This document shows positions 26,563 through 36,226 of a stretch of DNA of 64,000 bases, one piece after another. Every line of letters begins with the position of its first letter. Position 1 is the stretch's first letter. The position numbers were made by a program, and so were the translations under genes. Source of the stretch: Pseudomonas sp. HN11 (GTDB lineage: Bacteria > Pseudomonadota > Gammaproteobacteria > Pseudomonadales > Pseudomonadaceae); assembly GCF_021390155.1 (NCBI RefSeq), contig NZ_CP089985.1:1685001-1749000 (forward strand), in the 5' to 3' direction. Below the pieces are notes generated by a model. It was not told the origin of the DNA, searched no databases, and saw only the letters and a program-made list of their open reading frames with translations.

Positions 26563-26578
26563 GCGCTTCGGTGTGAGA

Positions 26579-26604
26579 AAAACGGCCCCTCGGGGCCGTT
26601 TTTT
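26579..26604 (+). terminator. Terminator after fabV
   Basis: AAAACGGCCCC-TC-GGGGCCGTTTTTT, a compact GC-rich stem with A-run and T-run, 17 bases after the stop. Confidence 0.92.
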
Positions 26605-26718
26605 ATGGTCTGTGAAAAAACCGGGTTCAGAACCCTCCTACACGATTATGAGCAGCGCCTGATCCCTTCGATATGCCAGACTCCAACCGCTATCACACTC
26701 ACGCTAACGGAGGATCTG

Positions 26719-27342
26719 ATGACGATTCGTGCAGTCGTTTTTGATTTCGGCGGTGTCCTGTTCGATTGGAGCCCGCACCACCTGTATCGCAAGCTGATTG
26801 CCGACGATCACGAGCGGCAATCGTTCCTCGACACCATCTGCACCCAGGCCTGGAACACCGAACAGGATGCCGGTCGCTCCCTGGCCGAAGGTACCCGGAG
26901 CCTGATCGAGCAGTACCCGCATCACGAACGTCTGATCCAAGCCTATTACGACCGTTGGCACGAAATGCTGAAGGGCCCACTACCGGAGGGTGTGGCGATC
27001 CTCAAGGCGCTGCACCAGGCCGATATGCCGTTGTTCGGGCTCACCAACTGGTCCGCTGAGACCTTCCCTTACGCGCGGGCCAACTATCCCTTCCTCGAAT
27101 GTTTTCGCGATATCGTCGTGTCCGGCGAGCTGAAATTGATCAAGCCTGACGCCGCGATCTACAACGCCAGTCTCCGTCAGGTCCGGGCCCATCTTCCCGA
27201 CATCCAGCCAGCTGAAGTGGTATTTATTGATGATGTTGCCGGCAACATCGAAGCGGCCATCGCCCTCGGCTGGCAGGGGATTCACCATGTGTCTGCCGAG
27301 CGCACTGCCGCGCGCTTGCGTGAATTGGGCGTGGGTTTCTAG
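26719..27342 (+). CDS. HAD-family hydrolase, YihX/2-haloacid dehalogenase type
   Basis: Soluble HAD phosphatase-like enzyme of 207 residues. Motif I is VVFDFGGVLFDW, with nucleophile Asp9 but Gly in place of the second Asp; this DFGGVL form is normal for the YihX/haloacid dehalogenase-like branch. Motif II FGLTNWS, motif III Lys in LIKPDAAIY and motif IV FIDDVAGNIEAA are all present, so it should be active. ATG 26719 has GGAGGATCTG before it. Its TAG shares the bases CTAG with the stop of the convergent LysR gene. Confidence 0.85.
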   Translation: MTIRAVVFDFGGVLFDWSPHHLYRKLIADDHERQSFLDTICTQAWNTEQDAGRSLAEGTRSLIEQYPHHERLIQAYYDRWHEMLKGPLPEGVAILKALHQADMPLFGLTNWSAETFPYARANYPFLECFRDIVVSGELKLIKPDAAIYNASLRQVRAHLPDIQPAEVVFIDDVAGNIEAAIALGWQGIHHVSAERTAARLRELGVGF

Positions 27343-28244
27343 CGCGCCCACTTTTCCATGGCGAAATCCACGAAGGCGCGCAGTTTGGGCAGGCGATAGC
27401 GGTCCTGGCCGTAGAGCAGGTGCATGGGGCGACTGGGCAGTCGATAGGTAGTTAACAAGGCCACCAGCTTGCCGCTCTCCAGGTCCGGTTGCACCAGGGC
27501 ATCGGCCAGCATGATGATGCCCATGCCGTTTATGGCCGCCTGGCGCAAGCCTTGGGAGCTGTTGATGGTCAATGAACCGGACACTGGAACCTCCACCTCG
27601 CCTCCCTCGCCGGTCATGCGCCACAGTTTGTCGGCGTCGCGCCAGTTGTCACTCGCTGGGTAGGCGAACGCCAGGCAGTCGTGCTGCTGCAGATCATCGG
27701 GTGTCTGAGGCGTGCCACGTCGCGCCAGGTACTCCGGTGAGGCGCAGAGGGTGAGGGTGTAGGCCTGCATTGGCCGGGCGATCAGGCTGGAAGTTTCCAG
27801 TTCACCCAGACGGATCGCCGCGTCGAAGCCGCTGTCGACCAAGTCCATGCGCTCATTGCTCAGCACCACGTACAAGTTGATCAGCGGGTAGCGCCGGGAA
27901 AACTCGCTCAAGGCCGGGGTAAGGCGTTCGGTGCCGAACACGGGAGGTGCGGTGATGCGCAGTGTGCCTTTGGGGACATCGCTGTGGGCTTGTTCGGCGA
28001 GCTGCTCAGAGTCGGCCACCAATCCCAACACTTCCAGGCAGCGCTGGTAATACTGTCCGCCGAATTCAGTGAGGCTTTGTTTGCGCGTAGTGCGTTTGAG
28101 CAGACTGACGCCCAACCGCTGTTCCAAGGCACGCAGATGATTACCGACCATGGTGGTAGACATTCCACAGGCTTGGGCCGCCGCCGTCATGCTGCCGGTC
28201 TCTACCACTTTCACGTACACCGACATTGCCTGGAACAGATCCAT
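27339..28244 (-). CDS. LysR-family transcriptional regulator
   Basis: Regulator of 301 residues: HTH region [24 protein letters not shown] at 5-65 (here [20 protein letters not shown]), then substrate-binding-like domain. It resembles the DmlR/PtxR-like branch ([19 protein letters not shown]). It is divergent from the aminotransferase gene with about 100 bases between starts, so that gene is its likely target. ATG 28244 is used because it has AAGG before it and begins the HTH. Confidence 0.82.
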   Translation of the reverse strand: MDLFQAMSVYVKVVETGSMTAAAQACGMSTTMVGNHLRALEQRLGVSLLKRTTRKQSLTEFGGQYYQRCLEVLGLVADSEQLAEQAHSDVPKGTLRITAPPVFGTERLTPALSEFSRRYPLINLYVVLSNERMDLVDSGFDAAIRLGELETSSLIARPMQAYTLTLCASPEYLARRGTPQTPDDLQQHDCLAFAYPASDNWRDADKLWRMTGEGGEVEVPVSGSLTINSSQGLRQAAINGMGIIMLADALVQPDLESGKLVALLTTYRLPSRPMHLLYGQDRYRLPKLRAFVDFAMEKWAR

Positions 28245-28345
28245 TATCAAGCCTTGGTTTAAAGTCATTGCACAGATGCGCAGTTTATCCAGCTCAGGTG
28301 GCTAACGATACTGCAGCCATCATTACGATGCACTGGAGCCGTACC

Positions 28346-29515
28346 ATGACCGCCGCCTGCCTGATGACCACTTACCAGCCCCTGGCCCTGAGCTTCACCC
28401 GCGGTTTGGGTACGCGCCTATGGGACCAGCAAGGTCGCGAATACCTGGACGCGGTGGCCGGTGTGGCGGTGACCAATGTCGGCCACTCGCACCCCAGGCT
28501 GGTGACGGCGATCAGCGAGCAGGCTGGCCTGCTGCTGCATACCTCCAACCTCTACAGCATCGACTGGCAACAACGGCTGGCCCAGCGCCTGACCCAGCTG
28601 TCCGGGCTGGACCAGGCCTTCTTCAACAATTCCGGTGCCGAAGCGAACGAAACAGCCCTCAAACTGGCGCGCCTGCATGGCTGGAAAAAGGGCATTGAAG
28701 AACCGTTGGTGGTGGTGATGGAAAACGCCTTTCATGGCCGCACTCTCGGCACTATGGCAGCCAGCGATGGGCCGTCGGTGCGCTTGGGCTTCCAGCGCTT
28801 GCCGGGTGACTTTCTCAAGGTGGGCTTTGGCGATATCGCCGCGATAGAAGCCATCACCACAACATTCGGCGCGCGCATTGCAGCGGTTCTGCTGGAGCCA
28901 ATCCAGGGTGAAAGTGGCGTACTGCCGGCCCCGCCGGGCTATCTGCAAGCCCTGCGTGATCACTGCACACGCCATGGCTGGCTGATGATGCTCGATGAAA
29001 TCCAGACGGGTATCGGTCGAACCGGCACCTGGTTCGCCTTCCAGCATGAAGGCATCGTCCCGGACGTGATGACCCTGGCCAAAGGCCTCGGCAATGGCGT
29101 ACCGATCGGCGCCTGCCTGGCACTGTCTGCCGTGGCCCAGCTGTTCACACCGGGCAGTCACGGCAGTACCTTCGGTGGCAATCCGCTGGCATGTCGGGTC
29201 GGTTGTACCGTGCTGGACATCATCGAAGAACAAAGCTTGCTGCAGAATGCGGCAGTGCAGGGCGAGCGCCTGCTGGCGCGGTTGCGCGTGGAGTTAAGTG
29301 AGCATCCGCAGGTCCTGGCGGTTCGTGGCCAGGGGTTGATGATCGGCGTCGAGCTGGCCAGCCCCTATCGAGACCTGGCCCAACGTGCCGCCCAGGAACA
29401 CGGCCTTCTGATCAACGTCACGCGCGGCAAGGTCATTCGCCTGCTGCCGCCGCTGACCCTGGGTGCCAAGGAGGTCGAGATGATCGTGCGGGCCATTACC
29501 CGGTTACTGGCGTAG
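28346..29515 (+). CDS. Class III aminotransferase, acetylornithine aminotransferase-like
   Basis: PLP enzyme of 389 residues close to ArgD/Ast[67 protein letters not shown], and Lys246 in [14 protein letters not shown] as the PLP lysine. Likely transfers the delta-amino group of N-acetylornithine or a similar omega-amine. No other arginine genes are near, and it faces a LysR regulator, so a catabolic or paralogous role is more likely than housekeeping synthesis. ATG 28346 has GGAG 7 bases upstream. It overlaps the convergent punR gene by 20 bases. Confidence 0.82.
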   Translation: MTAACLMTTYQPLALSFTRGLGTRLWDQQGREYLDAVAGVAVTNVGHSHPRLVTAISEQAGLLLHTSNLYSIDWQQRLAQRLTQLSGLDQAFFNNSGAEANETALKLARLHGWKKGIEEPLVVVMENAFHGRTLGTMAASDGPSVRLGFQRLPGDFLKVGFGDIAAIEAITTTFGARIAAVLLEPIQGESGVLPAPPGYLQALRDHCTRHGWLMMLDEIQTGIGRTGTWFAFQHEGIVPDVMTLAKGLGNGVPIGACLALSAVAQLFTPGSHGSTFGGNPLACRVGCTVLDIIEEQSLLQNAAVQGERLLARLRVELSEHPQVLAVRGQGLMIGVELASPYRDLAQRAAQEHGLLINVTRGKVIRLLPPLTLGAKEVEMIVRAITRLLA

Positions 29516-30419
29516 GGCCGTTGAGCCATTCCTGATTCAGGGTTTCGGTGTCTCCCAGGTATTCCAACAACCACGCCATGGCCGGCGACAGCTTGTTCTG
29601 GGCCCAGGCCACACACGACGGGCTGGCCGGAAATGGCCGGCTCAATTGCAGCGCTACCAGTTCACCGCGTTCGATCCACGGCAACACCTGATGCGCCGGC
29701 GCCATGCCGACGCACAGGCCGTCGCGCAGGCAATCGATCGCGGATGCCCAATTCGGGACCACCAGGCGTCGTTGGTTATCCAGGGTCCAAGTGTCGCGCT
29801 TGGGCAGGTTGCGCGAGGTGTCGGTCATGCACAGGGAGGCGAAAGGACGCAGTTGATCGTCGTTCAGCAGCCCGTCGATGCTCGCCAGCGGATGCCGCGT
29901 GCTGACCACGCAGAGCCAGTTCAACAAGCCCATATCGCGGAACGTGAAGCGACTGGCCACCGGCACCGCGCTGGTCGCGCCGATCACAATGTCAGTGCGC
30001 TCATCCGCCAAGGCATCCCACACGCCGTTGTACACCTCGTACTCCAGCAACAGCTCAACTTCGGGAAACTGTCGGTAGAAGTCCCACACCAACTGCCGAC
30101 AGCGTTGGGGTTTGACGATGGAATCCACCGCCACCTTCAACTGGCCGCTCCAGCCATTGGCGACCTGCTGACACAGGCGTCGGGTGCCGAGCATTTTTTT
30201 CATCACGCCACGGGCTTCGTCGATAAACAGGCGGCCGGCGGGGGTCAGTTCCACATCCCGGTGGCGTCTTACAAACAGTGGAACTGCCAGCCATTCTTCA
30301 AGCTGACGCACCGTGTAGCTAATGGCTGATGGCACGCGGTGCAGTTCCTGAGCGGCGGCGCTGAAACTGCCATGACGCGAGACGGCATCGACCACATCCA
30401 AGGAATATTCGGACCACAT
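29496..30419 (-). CDS. punR: PunR-like LysR regulator of purine transport
   Basis: LysR regulator of 307 residues that matches what I recall of E. coli PunR (YdhB) nearly along its length: [20 protein letters not shown] at the start, [20 protein letters not shown] in the [19 protein letters not shown], and [13 protein letters not shown] at the end. PunR activates punC in response to purine nucleosides in E. coli. Here it is divergent from the punC-like gene with 122 bases between, the same pairing as in E. coli. Confidence 0.85.
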   Translation of the reverse strand: MWSEYSLDVVDAVSRHGSFSAAAQELHRVPSAISYTVRQLEEWLAVPLFVRRHRDVELTPAGRLFIDEARGVMKKMLGTRRLCQQVANGWSGQLKVAVDSIVKPQRCRQLVWDFYRQFPEVELLLEYEVYNGVWDALADERTDIVIGATSAVPVASRFTFRDMGLLNWLCVVSTRHPLASIDGLLNDDQLRPFASLCMTDTSRNLPKRDTWTLDNQRRLVVPNWASAIDCLRDGLCVGMAPAHQVLPWIERGELVALQLSRPFPASPSCVAWAQNKLSPAMAWLLEYLGDTETLNQEWLNGPTPVTG

Positions 30420-30541
30420 GATGCTTGCCTTCAGATTTATTGATAAGAGTGTCCAATTATTATCGCTTCACACAAAAATTGTCAGCTTCATAATGGGCGC
30501 CAGTCAGCAAATAGTTTGATGGCAGGATTAACAAGGCTTCA

Positions 30542-31726
30542 ATGAAAAATTCTTTTGGTTTCACTTGGTATCTGGCGGGGCTGAGCATGCTCGGTTACCT
30601 CGCCATGGACATGTATCTGCCGGCATTCGGTGCCATGGGCGAGCAGTTGCAGATTGGCGCGGGCGCGGTGGGTGCCAGCTTGAGTATTTTCCTCGCCGGC
30701 TTTGCAGTAGGGCAGTTGTTGTGGGGGCCGTTATCCGATCGCCTGGGACGCAAGCCCATCCTGCTCGCCGGCCTGAGCCTGTTTGTGCTGGGCTGCGCGG
30801 GGATGTTCTGGGTCGAGACCGCGCCGCAATTGCTGGCGCTGCGTTTTATGCAGGCGATTGGCGTGTGCTCCGCCGCCGTGAGTTGGCAGGCGCTGGTGAT
30901 CGATCGCTACCCGGCCGACAAAGCCCATCGGGTGTTCGCCAGCATCATGCCGTTGATGTCGTTGTCGCCTGCGTTGGCGCCGCTGTTGGGTGCGATGGTG
31001 CTGAACCACTTTGGCTGGCAGGCGATTTTCGGCGTATTGCTGGGCGTGTCGTTGTTGTTGCTGCTGCCGACGTTGTTCCTGCGTACTGCGGCGAAATGTC
31101 GGGCGGGGCAGGGTGAGCCTTTGCGCCTGGGCTATGGGCAATTGCTGAAGTCTCGCGTGTTCACCGGCAACGTCATGATTTTTGCCGCGTGCTCGGCCAG
31201 CTTTTTCGCCTGGCTGACGGCTTCTCCCTTCATACTTGGCGACATGGGCTACAGCCCGAATGACATCGGCCTGAGCTATGTACTGCCCACATTGGCGTTT
31301 CTGGTCGGCGGCTACAGTTGCCGAAGTGCCTTGCAGCACTGTCAGGGCAAGACGCTGTTGCCGTGGCTGCTGCTGGCGTATTGCATCAGCATGGTGGCGT
31401 TGTACCTGGTGGCCACGCTGACCGTGCCGACGCTGACCACCTTATTGATTCCGTTCTGCCTGATGGCGCTGGTCAACGGTGCCAGTTACCCCATCGTCGT
31501 GGCGAATGCACTGATGCCGTTTGCGGAAAACTCCGGCAAGGCGGCGGCATTGCAAAACACCCTGCAACTGGGTCTGTGCTTCCTCAGCAGCCTGCTGGTG
31601 TCGTCGATGATCGAACAACCGCTGCTGATCACCGTGATTGTGATGTTGGCGACAGCGCCGGTGGCGGTGCTGGGTTACTGGCTGGCGCGGCCGAAAACCG
31701 GCGATTCGGAACTGGCGGTCGCCTAG
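30542..31726 (+). CDS. punC: PunC-like purine nucleoside MFS transporter
   Basis: Inner-membrane MFS protein of 394 residues, twelve segments, Bcr/CflA branch. It closely resembles E. coli PunC (YdhC): [46 protein letters not shown] and [14 protein letters not shown] are shared. PunC has been described as an adenosine and inosine importer. AAGG precedes the ATG. Its stop shares the four bases CTAG with the stop of the Tsx-like gene on the other strand. Confidence 0.85.
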   Translation: MKNSFGFTWYLAGLSMLGYLAMDMYLPAFGAMGEQLQIGAGAVGASLSIFLAGFAVGQLLWGPLSDRLGRKPILLAGLSLFVLGCAGMFWVETAPQLLALRFMQAIGVCSAAVSWQALVIDRYPADKAHRVFASIMPLMSLSPALAPLLGAMVLNHFGWQAIFGVLLGVSLLLLLPTLFLRTAAKCRAGQGEPLRLGYGQLLKSRVFTGNVMIFAACSASFFAWLTASPFILGDMGYSPNDIGLSYVLPTLAFLVGGYSCRSALQHCQGKTLLPWLLLAYCISMVALYLVATLTVPTLTTLLIPFCLMALVNGASYPIVVANALMPFAENSGKAAALQNTLQLGLCFLSSLLVSSMIEQPLLITVIVMLATAPVAVLGYWLARPKTGDSELAVA

Positions 31727-32556
31727 AACGTCACTTCCATATTCACCGTCGGCGTCGATGTGCGGCTACCCCGGCCGACATCCACGCCGAACTTGTTATG
31801 CCAATACTCGTAACCCACCCCAAGGTACAGGTTTGGCTTGACGCTTTTGCCTGGTCGCACCGCCACCATCAACGCGGTGCGCATCAGGGCTTCCGGCGCA
31901 GTGTCTCGGCCGTGGTAGTCCTCGCCTTTTTCCCCGACGTAATTGATAAACCCCTGGAATTTCGCCGCATGGTTGGCGATCTCGAACGGACGCATCCAGG
32001 TCAGGTTGAGCATGTAGGTGTCGTCAAACGTGTGGTTCGACTCCTGCGCGCCGGGGATCCCAGTGTGGTTCCTTTCCTTGTAGTACATCAGGCTCAGGTC
32101 CAGCACGCCGACCGTGTCGAATTTCAGCGTCGGGCCGATCACCAGTGCGCGTTTTTTGGCTGAGGCGAAGTTGTTATTGCGGTTGGCATCGAAGCCCAGG
32201 GTCAGCGCGTAATCCTTGACCAGGCCGGTGCTGAGCGGCACATCGAATACCCGCGAAACATACAACTGGTGGCGGTACACCGCGTACACCTCACTCCCAC
32301 CATGATCGGTGCCCTTGCGCGGGTCGCGGCTGTCGGACAGGAACACATCGAGGTTGACGAAATTGCTGCCGTATCGGTAGCCGCTGGCGTGGGTGAAGCT
32401 GTAGATGCGCTTGCTGAATTCGTCGGGGTTGTTCGGATTGGTGAACTGCTGACCGTAGCGAAATCCTACGCTGTTGTTCATCCATTCCACCGCGACGGCC
32501 TCCCCGCCGCCGAGCAGGGTGAATGCAACAGTTGCGCCCTGTAATGCTTTTTTCAT
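31723..32556 (-). CDS. Tsx-like nucleoside channel of the outer membrane
   Basis: Beta-barrel protein of 277 residues with signal peptide ([21 protein letters not shown]) and C-terminal Phe (VNMEVTF), the outer-membrane insertion signal. Alternating-residue strands and the stretch [11 protein letters not shown] near the N-terminus, [15 protein letters not shown] and [17 protein letters not shown] fit the Tsx/OmpK family of nucleoside channels. It is divergent from the NCS2 permease gene. The start at 32556 begins the signal peptide. Function in nucleoside or base uptake is inferred from family and neighbours. Confidence 0.78.
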   Translation of the reverse strand: MKKALQGATVAFTLLGGGEAVAVEWMNNSVGFRYGQQFTNPNNPDEFSKRIYSFTHASGYRYGSNFVNLDVFLSDSRDPRKGTDHGGSEVYAVYRHQLYVSRVFDVPLSTGLVKDYALTLGFDANRNNNFASAKKRALVIGPTLKFDTVGVLDLSLMYYKERNHTGIPGAQESNHTFDDTYMLNLTWMRPFEIANHAAKFQGFINYVGEKGEDYHGRDTAPEALMRTALMVAVRPGKSVKPNLYLGVGYEYWHNKFGVDVGRGSRTSTPTVNMEVTF

Positions 32557-32637
32557 TGTTCTGGGTCCTTTGGCGTTCTGGCTCATCACGGCCGAATTGT
32601 TTTTGTAACGCCGATGGAGAGTAACTTGCCCTATTGA

Positions 32638-32647
32638 TTGTATACAA
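32638..32647. promoter_or_regulatory. Palindrome TTGTATACAA in the Tsx/NCS2 divergent promoter
   Basis: A perfect 10-bp palindrome in the 158-bp gap between the two divergent transport genes; a second partly similar stretch, TTGCATACAGTGGCTGTACAAC, follows 27 bases later. The form recalls operators of GntR-family repressors. No such regulator gene is in the window. Confidence 0.45.
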
Positions 32648-32714
32648 CTCTATGGACATCTAGTCCTAACATTGCATACAGTGGCTGTACAACAAAAACA
32701 GAGAACCCCTCACC

Positions 32715-34217
32715 ATGACTATCCCGAAGGCGTTACCGCAGCGGCCAGAAGATGAGAATCTCGGCGTCGCCGCCAACATGGCTTACGGTCTGCAACATGT
32801 ACTCACGATGTACGGCGGGATTGTTGCGGTCCCCCTGATTGTCGGCCAGGCAGCCGGGTTGTCCCCGGCGGATATCGGCCTGCTGATCGCTGCGTCGCTG
32901 TTTGCCGGTGGCCTGGCCACACTGTTGCAGACCTTGGGTCTACCATTTTTTGGCTGTCAATTGCCGCTGGTGCAGGGCGTGTCGTTTGCCGGTGTGGCAA
33001 CCATGGTGGCAATTGTCGGGAGTGATGGCGCCGGCGGTGTGCCGGCGATTCTCGGGTCGGTGATGGCCGCGTCGTTTATCGGGTTACTGATCACCCCGGT
33101 ATTTTCACGGATCACCAAGTTCTTCCCGCCGTTGGTGACGGGCATTGTAATCACCACCATCGGCCTGACCCTGATGCCGGTTGCGGCGCGCTGGGCCATG
33201 GGGGGCAACAGCCGCAGTGCAGATTTCGGCAGCATGTCCAACATTGGCCTGGCGGCGCTGACCCTGGTGCTGGTGTTGTTGCTGAGCAAAATTGGCAGCG
33301 CGACTATCTCGCGCCTGTCGATCCTGCTGGCGATGGTGATCGGCACGCTGATTGCGGTGTTCCTTGGAATGGCGGACTTTTCCGGCGTGACCCAAGGACC
33401 GATGTTCGGTTTCCCCACGCCATTCCATTTCGGCATGCCGACCTTCCATGTTGCCGCGATCATTTCCATGTGCATCGTAGTGATGGTGACGCTGGTCGAG
33501 ACCTCCGCAGACATTTTGGCCGTGGGTGAAATCATCGACACCAAAGTCGACTCCAAACGCCTGGGCAACGGCCTGCGTGCCGACATGCTGTCGAGCATGT
33601 TCGCGCCTATCTTCGGTTCGTTCACCCAGAGCGCCTTCGCCCAGAACGTCGGCCTGGTAGCGGTGACCGGGGTGAAGAGCCGCTTTGTGGTGGCCACCGG
33701 CGGGCTGTTCCTGGTGATTCTTGGCCTGCTGCCTTTCATGGGCCGAGTGATTGCGGCAGTGCCGACCTCCGTGTTGGGCGGGGCCGGGATTGTGCTGTTC
33801 GGCACTGTGGCGGCCAGTGGTATTCGCACGCTGTCCAAGGTGGATTACCGCAACAACATGAACCTGATCATCGTCGCCACTTCCATCGGTTTTGGCATGA
33901 TCCCGATTGCGGCACCAAGCTTCTATGATCACTTCCCAACCTGGTTCGCGACTATTTTCCATTCGGGGATCAGCTCGTCGGCAATCATGGCAATCCTGCT
34001 GAACCTGGCGTTCAACCACTTCACTGCGGGTAACTCTGACCAACAATCGGTGTTTGTAGCGGGGACCGAGCGCAGCCTGTGCTTCCGGGATGTGTCGGAA
34101 CTGCGCGATGGAGATTACTTCAGCGGCGGCAAGCTGTTTGATGCCGAGGGGAGGGAGATTCCGTTGGTGGCGGATGCCCCGAAAAGGGCGACCAAAGCGG
34201 AGGCTACCGAGGTCTGA
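32715..34217 (+). CDS. NCS2-family nucleobase permease (xanthine/uric acid type)
   Basis: Inner-membrane cation symporter of 500 residues, about fourteen segments. Diagnostic parts are LQHVLTMYGGIVAVPLIVG at the N-terminus, PLVQGVSFAGV, and the substrate-site helix VETSADILAVGEI, which resembles the xanthine/urate branch (XanQ, UacT) rather than the uracil branch. A soluble C-terminal tail of about 60 residues ends the protein. With punC and the Tsx-like channel it forms a purine uptake locus. Exact base specificity cannot be read off. Confidence 0.85.
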   Translation: MTIPKALPQRPEDENLGVAANMAYGLQHVLTMYGGIVAVPLIVGQAAGLSPADIGLLIAASLFAGGLATLLQTLGLPFFGCQLPLVQGVSFAGVATMVAIVGSDGAGGVPAILGSVMAASFIGLLITPVFSRITKFFPPLVTGIVITTIGLTLMPVAARWAMGGNSRSADFGSMSNIGLAALTLVLVLLLSKIGSATISRLSILLAMVIGTLIAVFLGMADFSGVTQGPMFGFPTPFHFGMPTFHVAAIISMCIVVMVTLVETSADILAVGEIIDTKVDSKRLGNGLRADMLSSMFAPIFGSFTQSAFAQNVGLVAVTGVKSRFVVATGGLFLVILGLLPFMGRVIAAVPTSVLGGAGIVLFGTVAASGIRTLSKVDYRNNMNLIIVATSIGFGMIPIAAPSFYDHFPTWFATIFHSGISSSAIMAILLNLAFNHFTAGNSDQQSVFVAGTERSLCFRDVSELRDGDYFSGGKLFDAEGREIPLVADAPKRATKAEATEV

Positions 34218-34221
34218 AATA

Positions 34222-34245
34222 GGGGAGCTGGTCCGCCAGCTCCCC
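34222..34245. terminator. Hairpin between NCS2 gene and hydrolase gene
   Basis: Perfect 10-bp stem GGGGAGCTGG / CCAGCTCCCC with a 4-base loop, 4 bases after the permease stop and just before the convergent hydrolase stop. No T-run, but likely acts on both genes. Confidence 0.6.
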
Positions 34246-34252
34246 CACTGAT

Positions 34253-35185
34253 TCAGCCAGCCTTGAGTACCTTGTACTTCGCTGAACACACCTCATCCAG
34301 AAATTTCACCACAGTCCCCATGCACGCCTGGCGTTCTTCTACATGGGGCATGTGGCTGGAGTCTTCGAACAGCGCCCAGCGCACGTCGGCAATTTCATCC
34401 AGGAACGGCTTGACCACCAGCGGTGTGGCTTCGTCGTGTCGGCCAGAGATCACCAGGGTCGGTACGTTGATCGCCGACAGACGGCCTGTGGATTTCCAGT
34501 CCTTCAAGCTGCCGATCACATGGAATTCGGTCGGGCCACTCATGGCGTGGTACACCGTCGGGTCTGCATCGACCGCAGCGAACGTGCGCGCCACTTCCTC
34601 GGGCCACGGGATGACTCGGCACACGTGATGGTCATAGAACACCCGCGACGCGGCGAGGTATTCCGGGTCCTGGTAAGTGCCGGCAGCTTCGTGCTTGAGC
34701 AGGGTTTCATGCACACCTTCGGGCAACAATTTGCGCAGTCGGTTGGCTTCGCTGACCCAGGTACGCATGCAGGTGGGCGAGTTGGCCGGGATGAACGCGC
34801 GCAGGCCCTTGGGTTGCAGAATCGCGTGTTCACTGCCGAGCATGCCGCCCCAGGATTGGCCGAGGAGTGCGTAGTTATCGCTGATCTGCAGGTGGTCCAG
34901 CAGGTTGTTGAGTTCTTCGAGGAACAGGCCCACGGTCCAGAAATACGGGTCTTTTTCAGGCAGATGCGTAGAGCGGCCGTTGCCCAGCTGGTCATAGTGG
35001 ATCACGGCGTGACCGCTGGCGGCGACGTCCTTGAACGCATCAACATAATCATGGGTGCATCCGGGGCCGCCGTGGATAACCACCAGGGGAGTGCGGCCGC
35101 TCGACAAGTCACCGGTGACGCGGTACCAGGTTTGGTAGGCGCCAAACGCCGCATACCCCTCGCGGATTTTTTCGATGAATTCCAT
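34253..35185 (-). CDS. Proline iminopeptidase-family hydrolase 1
   Basis: Alpha/beta hydrolase of 310 residues in the proline iminopeptidase/L-amino-acid amidase group. The oxyanion motif is VIHGGPGC (37-43 region); nucleophile Ser111 in [15 protein letters not shown]; Asp251 in GRHDEATP; His278 in SSHMPHVEE. It should release an N-terminal residue or cleave a small amide. It is encoded just downstream of the LuxR gene in the same direction, and the 22-bp element at 35246-35267 lies 60 bases before its ATG. ATG 35185 is preferred because it has AGGG upstream; the longer frame adds a hydrophobic leader without site. Confidence 0.82.
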   Translation of the reverse strand: MEFIEKIREGYAAFGAYQTWYRVTGDLSSGRTPLVVIHGGPGCTHDYVDAFKDVAASGHAVIHYDQLGNGRSTHLPEKDPYFWTVGLFLEELNNLLDHLQISDNYALLGQSWGGMLGSEHAILQPKGLRAFIPANSPTCMRTWVSEANRLRKLLPEGVHETLLKHEAAGTYQDPEYLAASRVFYDHHVCRVIPWPEEVARTFAAVDADPTVYHAMSGPTEFHVIGSLKDWKSTGRLSAINVPTLVISGRHDEATPLVVKPFLDEIADVRWALFEDSSHMPHVEERQACMGTVVKFLDEVCSAKYKVLKAG

Positions 35186-35245
35186 TTCGTACCCTGCTCT
35201 GAAAAAAAGGATCAGGGACACGATAATGCGTGGGCGAAATTTAAG

Positions 35246-35267
35246 TAACTAGCAAAACAGCTAGGTT
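35246..35267. promoter_or_regulatory. lux-box-like element upstream of hydrolase 1
   Basis: On the minus strand it reads AACCTAGCTG-TTTTGCTAGTTA, an imperfect inverted repeat. It shares AACCTA at one end and CTAG-T at the other with the element at 36123-36144, in the same 22-base frame. Position between the LuxR stop and the hydrolase ATG suits a LuxR-type activator site. Confidence 0.6.
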
Positions 35268-35278
35268 TTGCCGGGCGG

Positions 35279-36064
35279 TCAGTCTTCGAGCAGGCGGTAA
35301 TGAGTGGCGCGCACCACCGCCTGTACGCGGTTCTTGGCCCCCAGCTTGTGCATTGCCGAGGCCAGGTGCAGGGTGACCACCGCCAGGGAACGGCTCAATT
35401 GCGTGGCGATTTCGGCGGCGGTCAGGCCATCGGCGGCCCATTTGAGGCACTCGCGTTCGCGTTTGGTCAGGTGGATATGCGGATAAGTGCGCAGTTCCTT
35501 GCTGAACAGTGGGTAGGCCGCTTCCTGCAAGGCATGGGAAATCAGGCTGAAATCCGACAAGGTCTGCTGAGCATCCTTCAACACGGTGCGGGCGTTGCCG
35601 GTGCGCAGGCCGGTCAGCGAAGCGAAGCCGCCACGGGGCAGGTGGATCGGCACGCTGACGCCGCAAGTCAATTGCTGGTCGTGCAAGTAGGATGAAACCG
35701 GGGCATGGCAGGGATCAATGATCTTTTGCAGTGGGGTATCGACCTTGACGTCGTAGGACCATACGAACGGTGACACCGTACTCAGGGCCAGATGTTGCAC
35801 CGGGTCTATCTGATAGAACCCTTCGCCGCACCACAAGGCATGCCAGTCGGACGGGGTATTGCGCAGTGCGAGCACCGAGGGGGTGATCAATGTGCCATCC
35901 TGGTCGATCGGCACCGGGGTGTAGTCATACACCAATGCATCGAAGCCCAGCTGCTGGGCGAGGATAAATGTGTTGTCCATCTGCTCATCCAGGCTCCTGC
36001 CCGGCATCAGACGGTGATTTAACGCAGTCAGCTTGGCCAGCATCCGTTCTGCTCCCGAATTCAT
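35279..36064 (-). CDS. pipR: LuxR solo, PipR/OryR plant-signal type
   Basis: Regulator of 261 residues: ligand-binding domain (about 25-175) and GerE-type HTH (about 195-258: LTKRERECLKWAADGLTAAE). Of the residues conserved in acyl-homoserine-lactone receptors, Trp74, Asp87, Pro88, Trp102 and Gly135 are kept, but the Tyr is Trp78, the change typical of plant-responsive LuxR solos. No LuxI synthase gene is nearby. It is flanked by two proline iminopeptidase-family genes and a peptide ABC importer, the arrangement described for PipR of poplar-associated Pseudomonas, which answers to an ethanolamine-derived plant compound or peptides. ATG 36064 begins the family N-terminus. Confidence 0.82.
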   Translation of the reverse strand: MNSGAERMLAKLTALNHRLMPGRSLDEQMDNTFILAQQLGFDALVYDYTPVPIDQDGTLITPSVLALRNTPSDWHALWCGEGFYQIDPVQHLALSTVSPFVWSYDVKVDTPLQKIIDPCHAPVSSYLHDQQLTCGVSVPIHLPRGGFASLTGLRTGNARTVLKDAQQTLSDFSLISHALQEAAYPLFSKELRTYPHIHLTKRERECLKWAADGLTAAEIATQLSRSLAVVTLHLASAMHKLGAKNRVQAVVRATHYRLLED

Positions 36065-36122
36065 TTGAATCTCGACTTGCGGCAAGTAGAATGCCACGCC
36101 CCGGCGAAGGACTGCCAGGCCA

Positions 36123-36144
36123 AACCTATAAGAACTACTAGGTT
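36123..36144. promoter_or_regulatory. lux-box-like element upstream of hydrolase 2
   Basis: AACCTA-TAAGAACTAC-TAGGTT: perfect 6-bp inverted repeat with a 10-base centre, 82 bases before the ATG of the second hydrolase gene and about 60 bases before the divergent LuxR gene. With the related element at 35246 it is a strong candidate for the LuxR-protein binding site. Confidence 0.65.
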
Positions 36145-36226
36145 ATGGACGCACGGCATCCTCGGTAGTGTTGGCCTGATAAACGGCCGCTACCTGCCAG
36201 GCCGATACAACACAAGGAATGTATGC

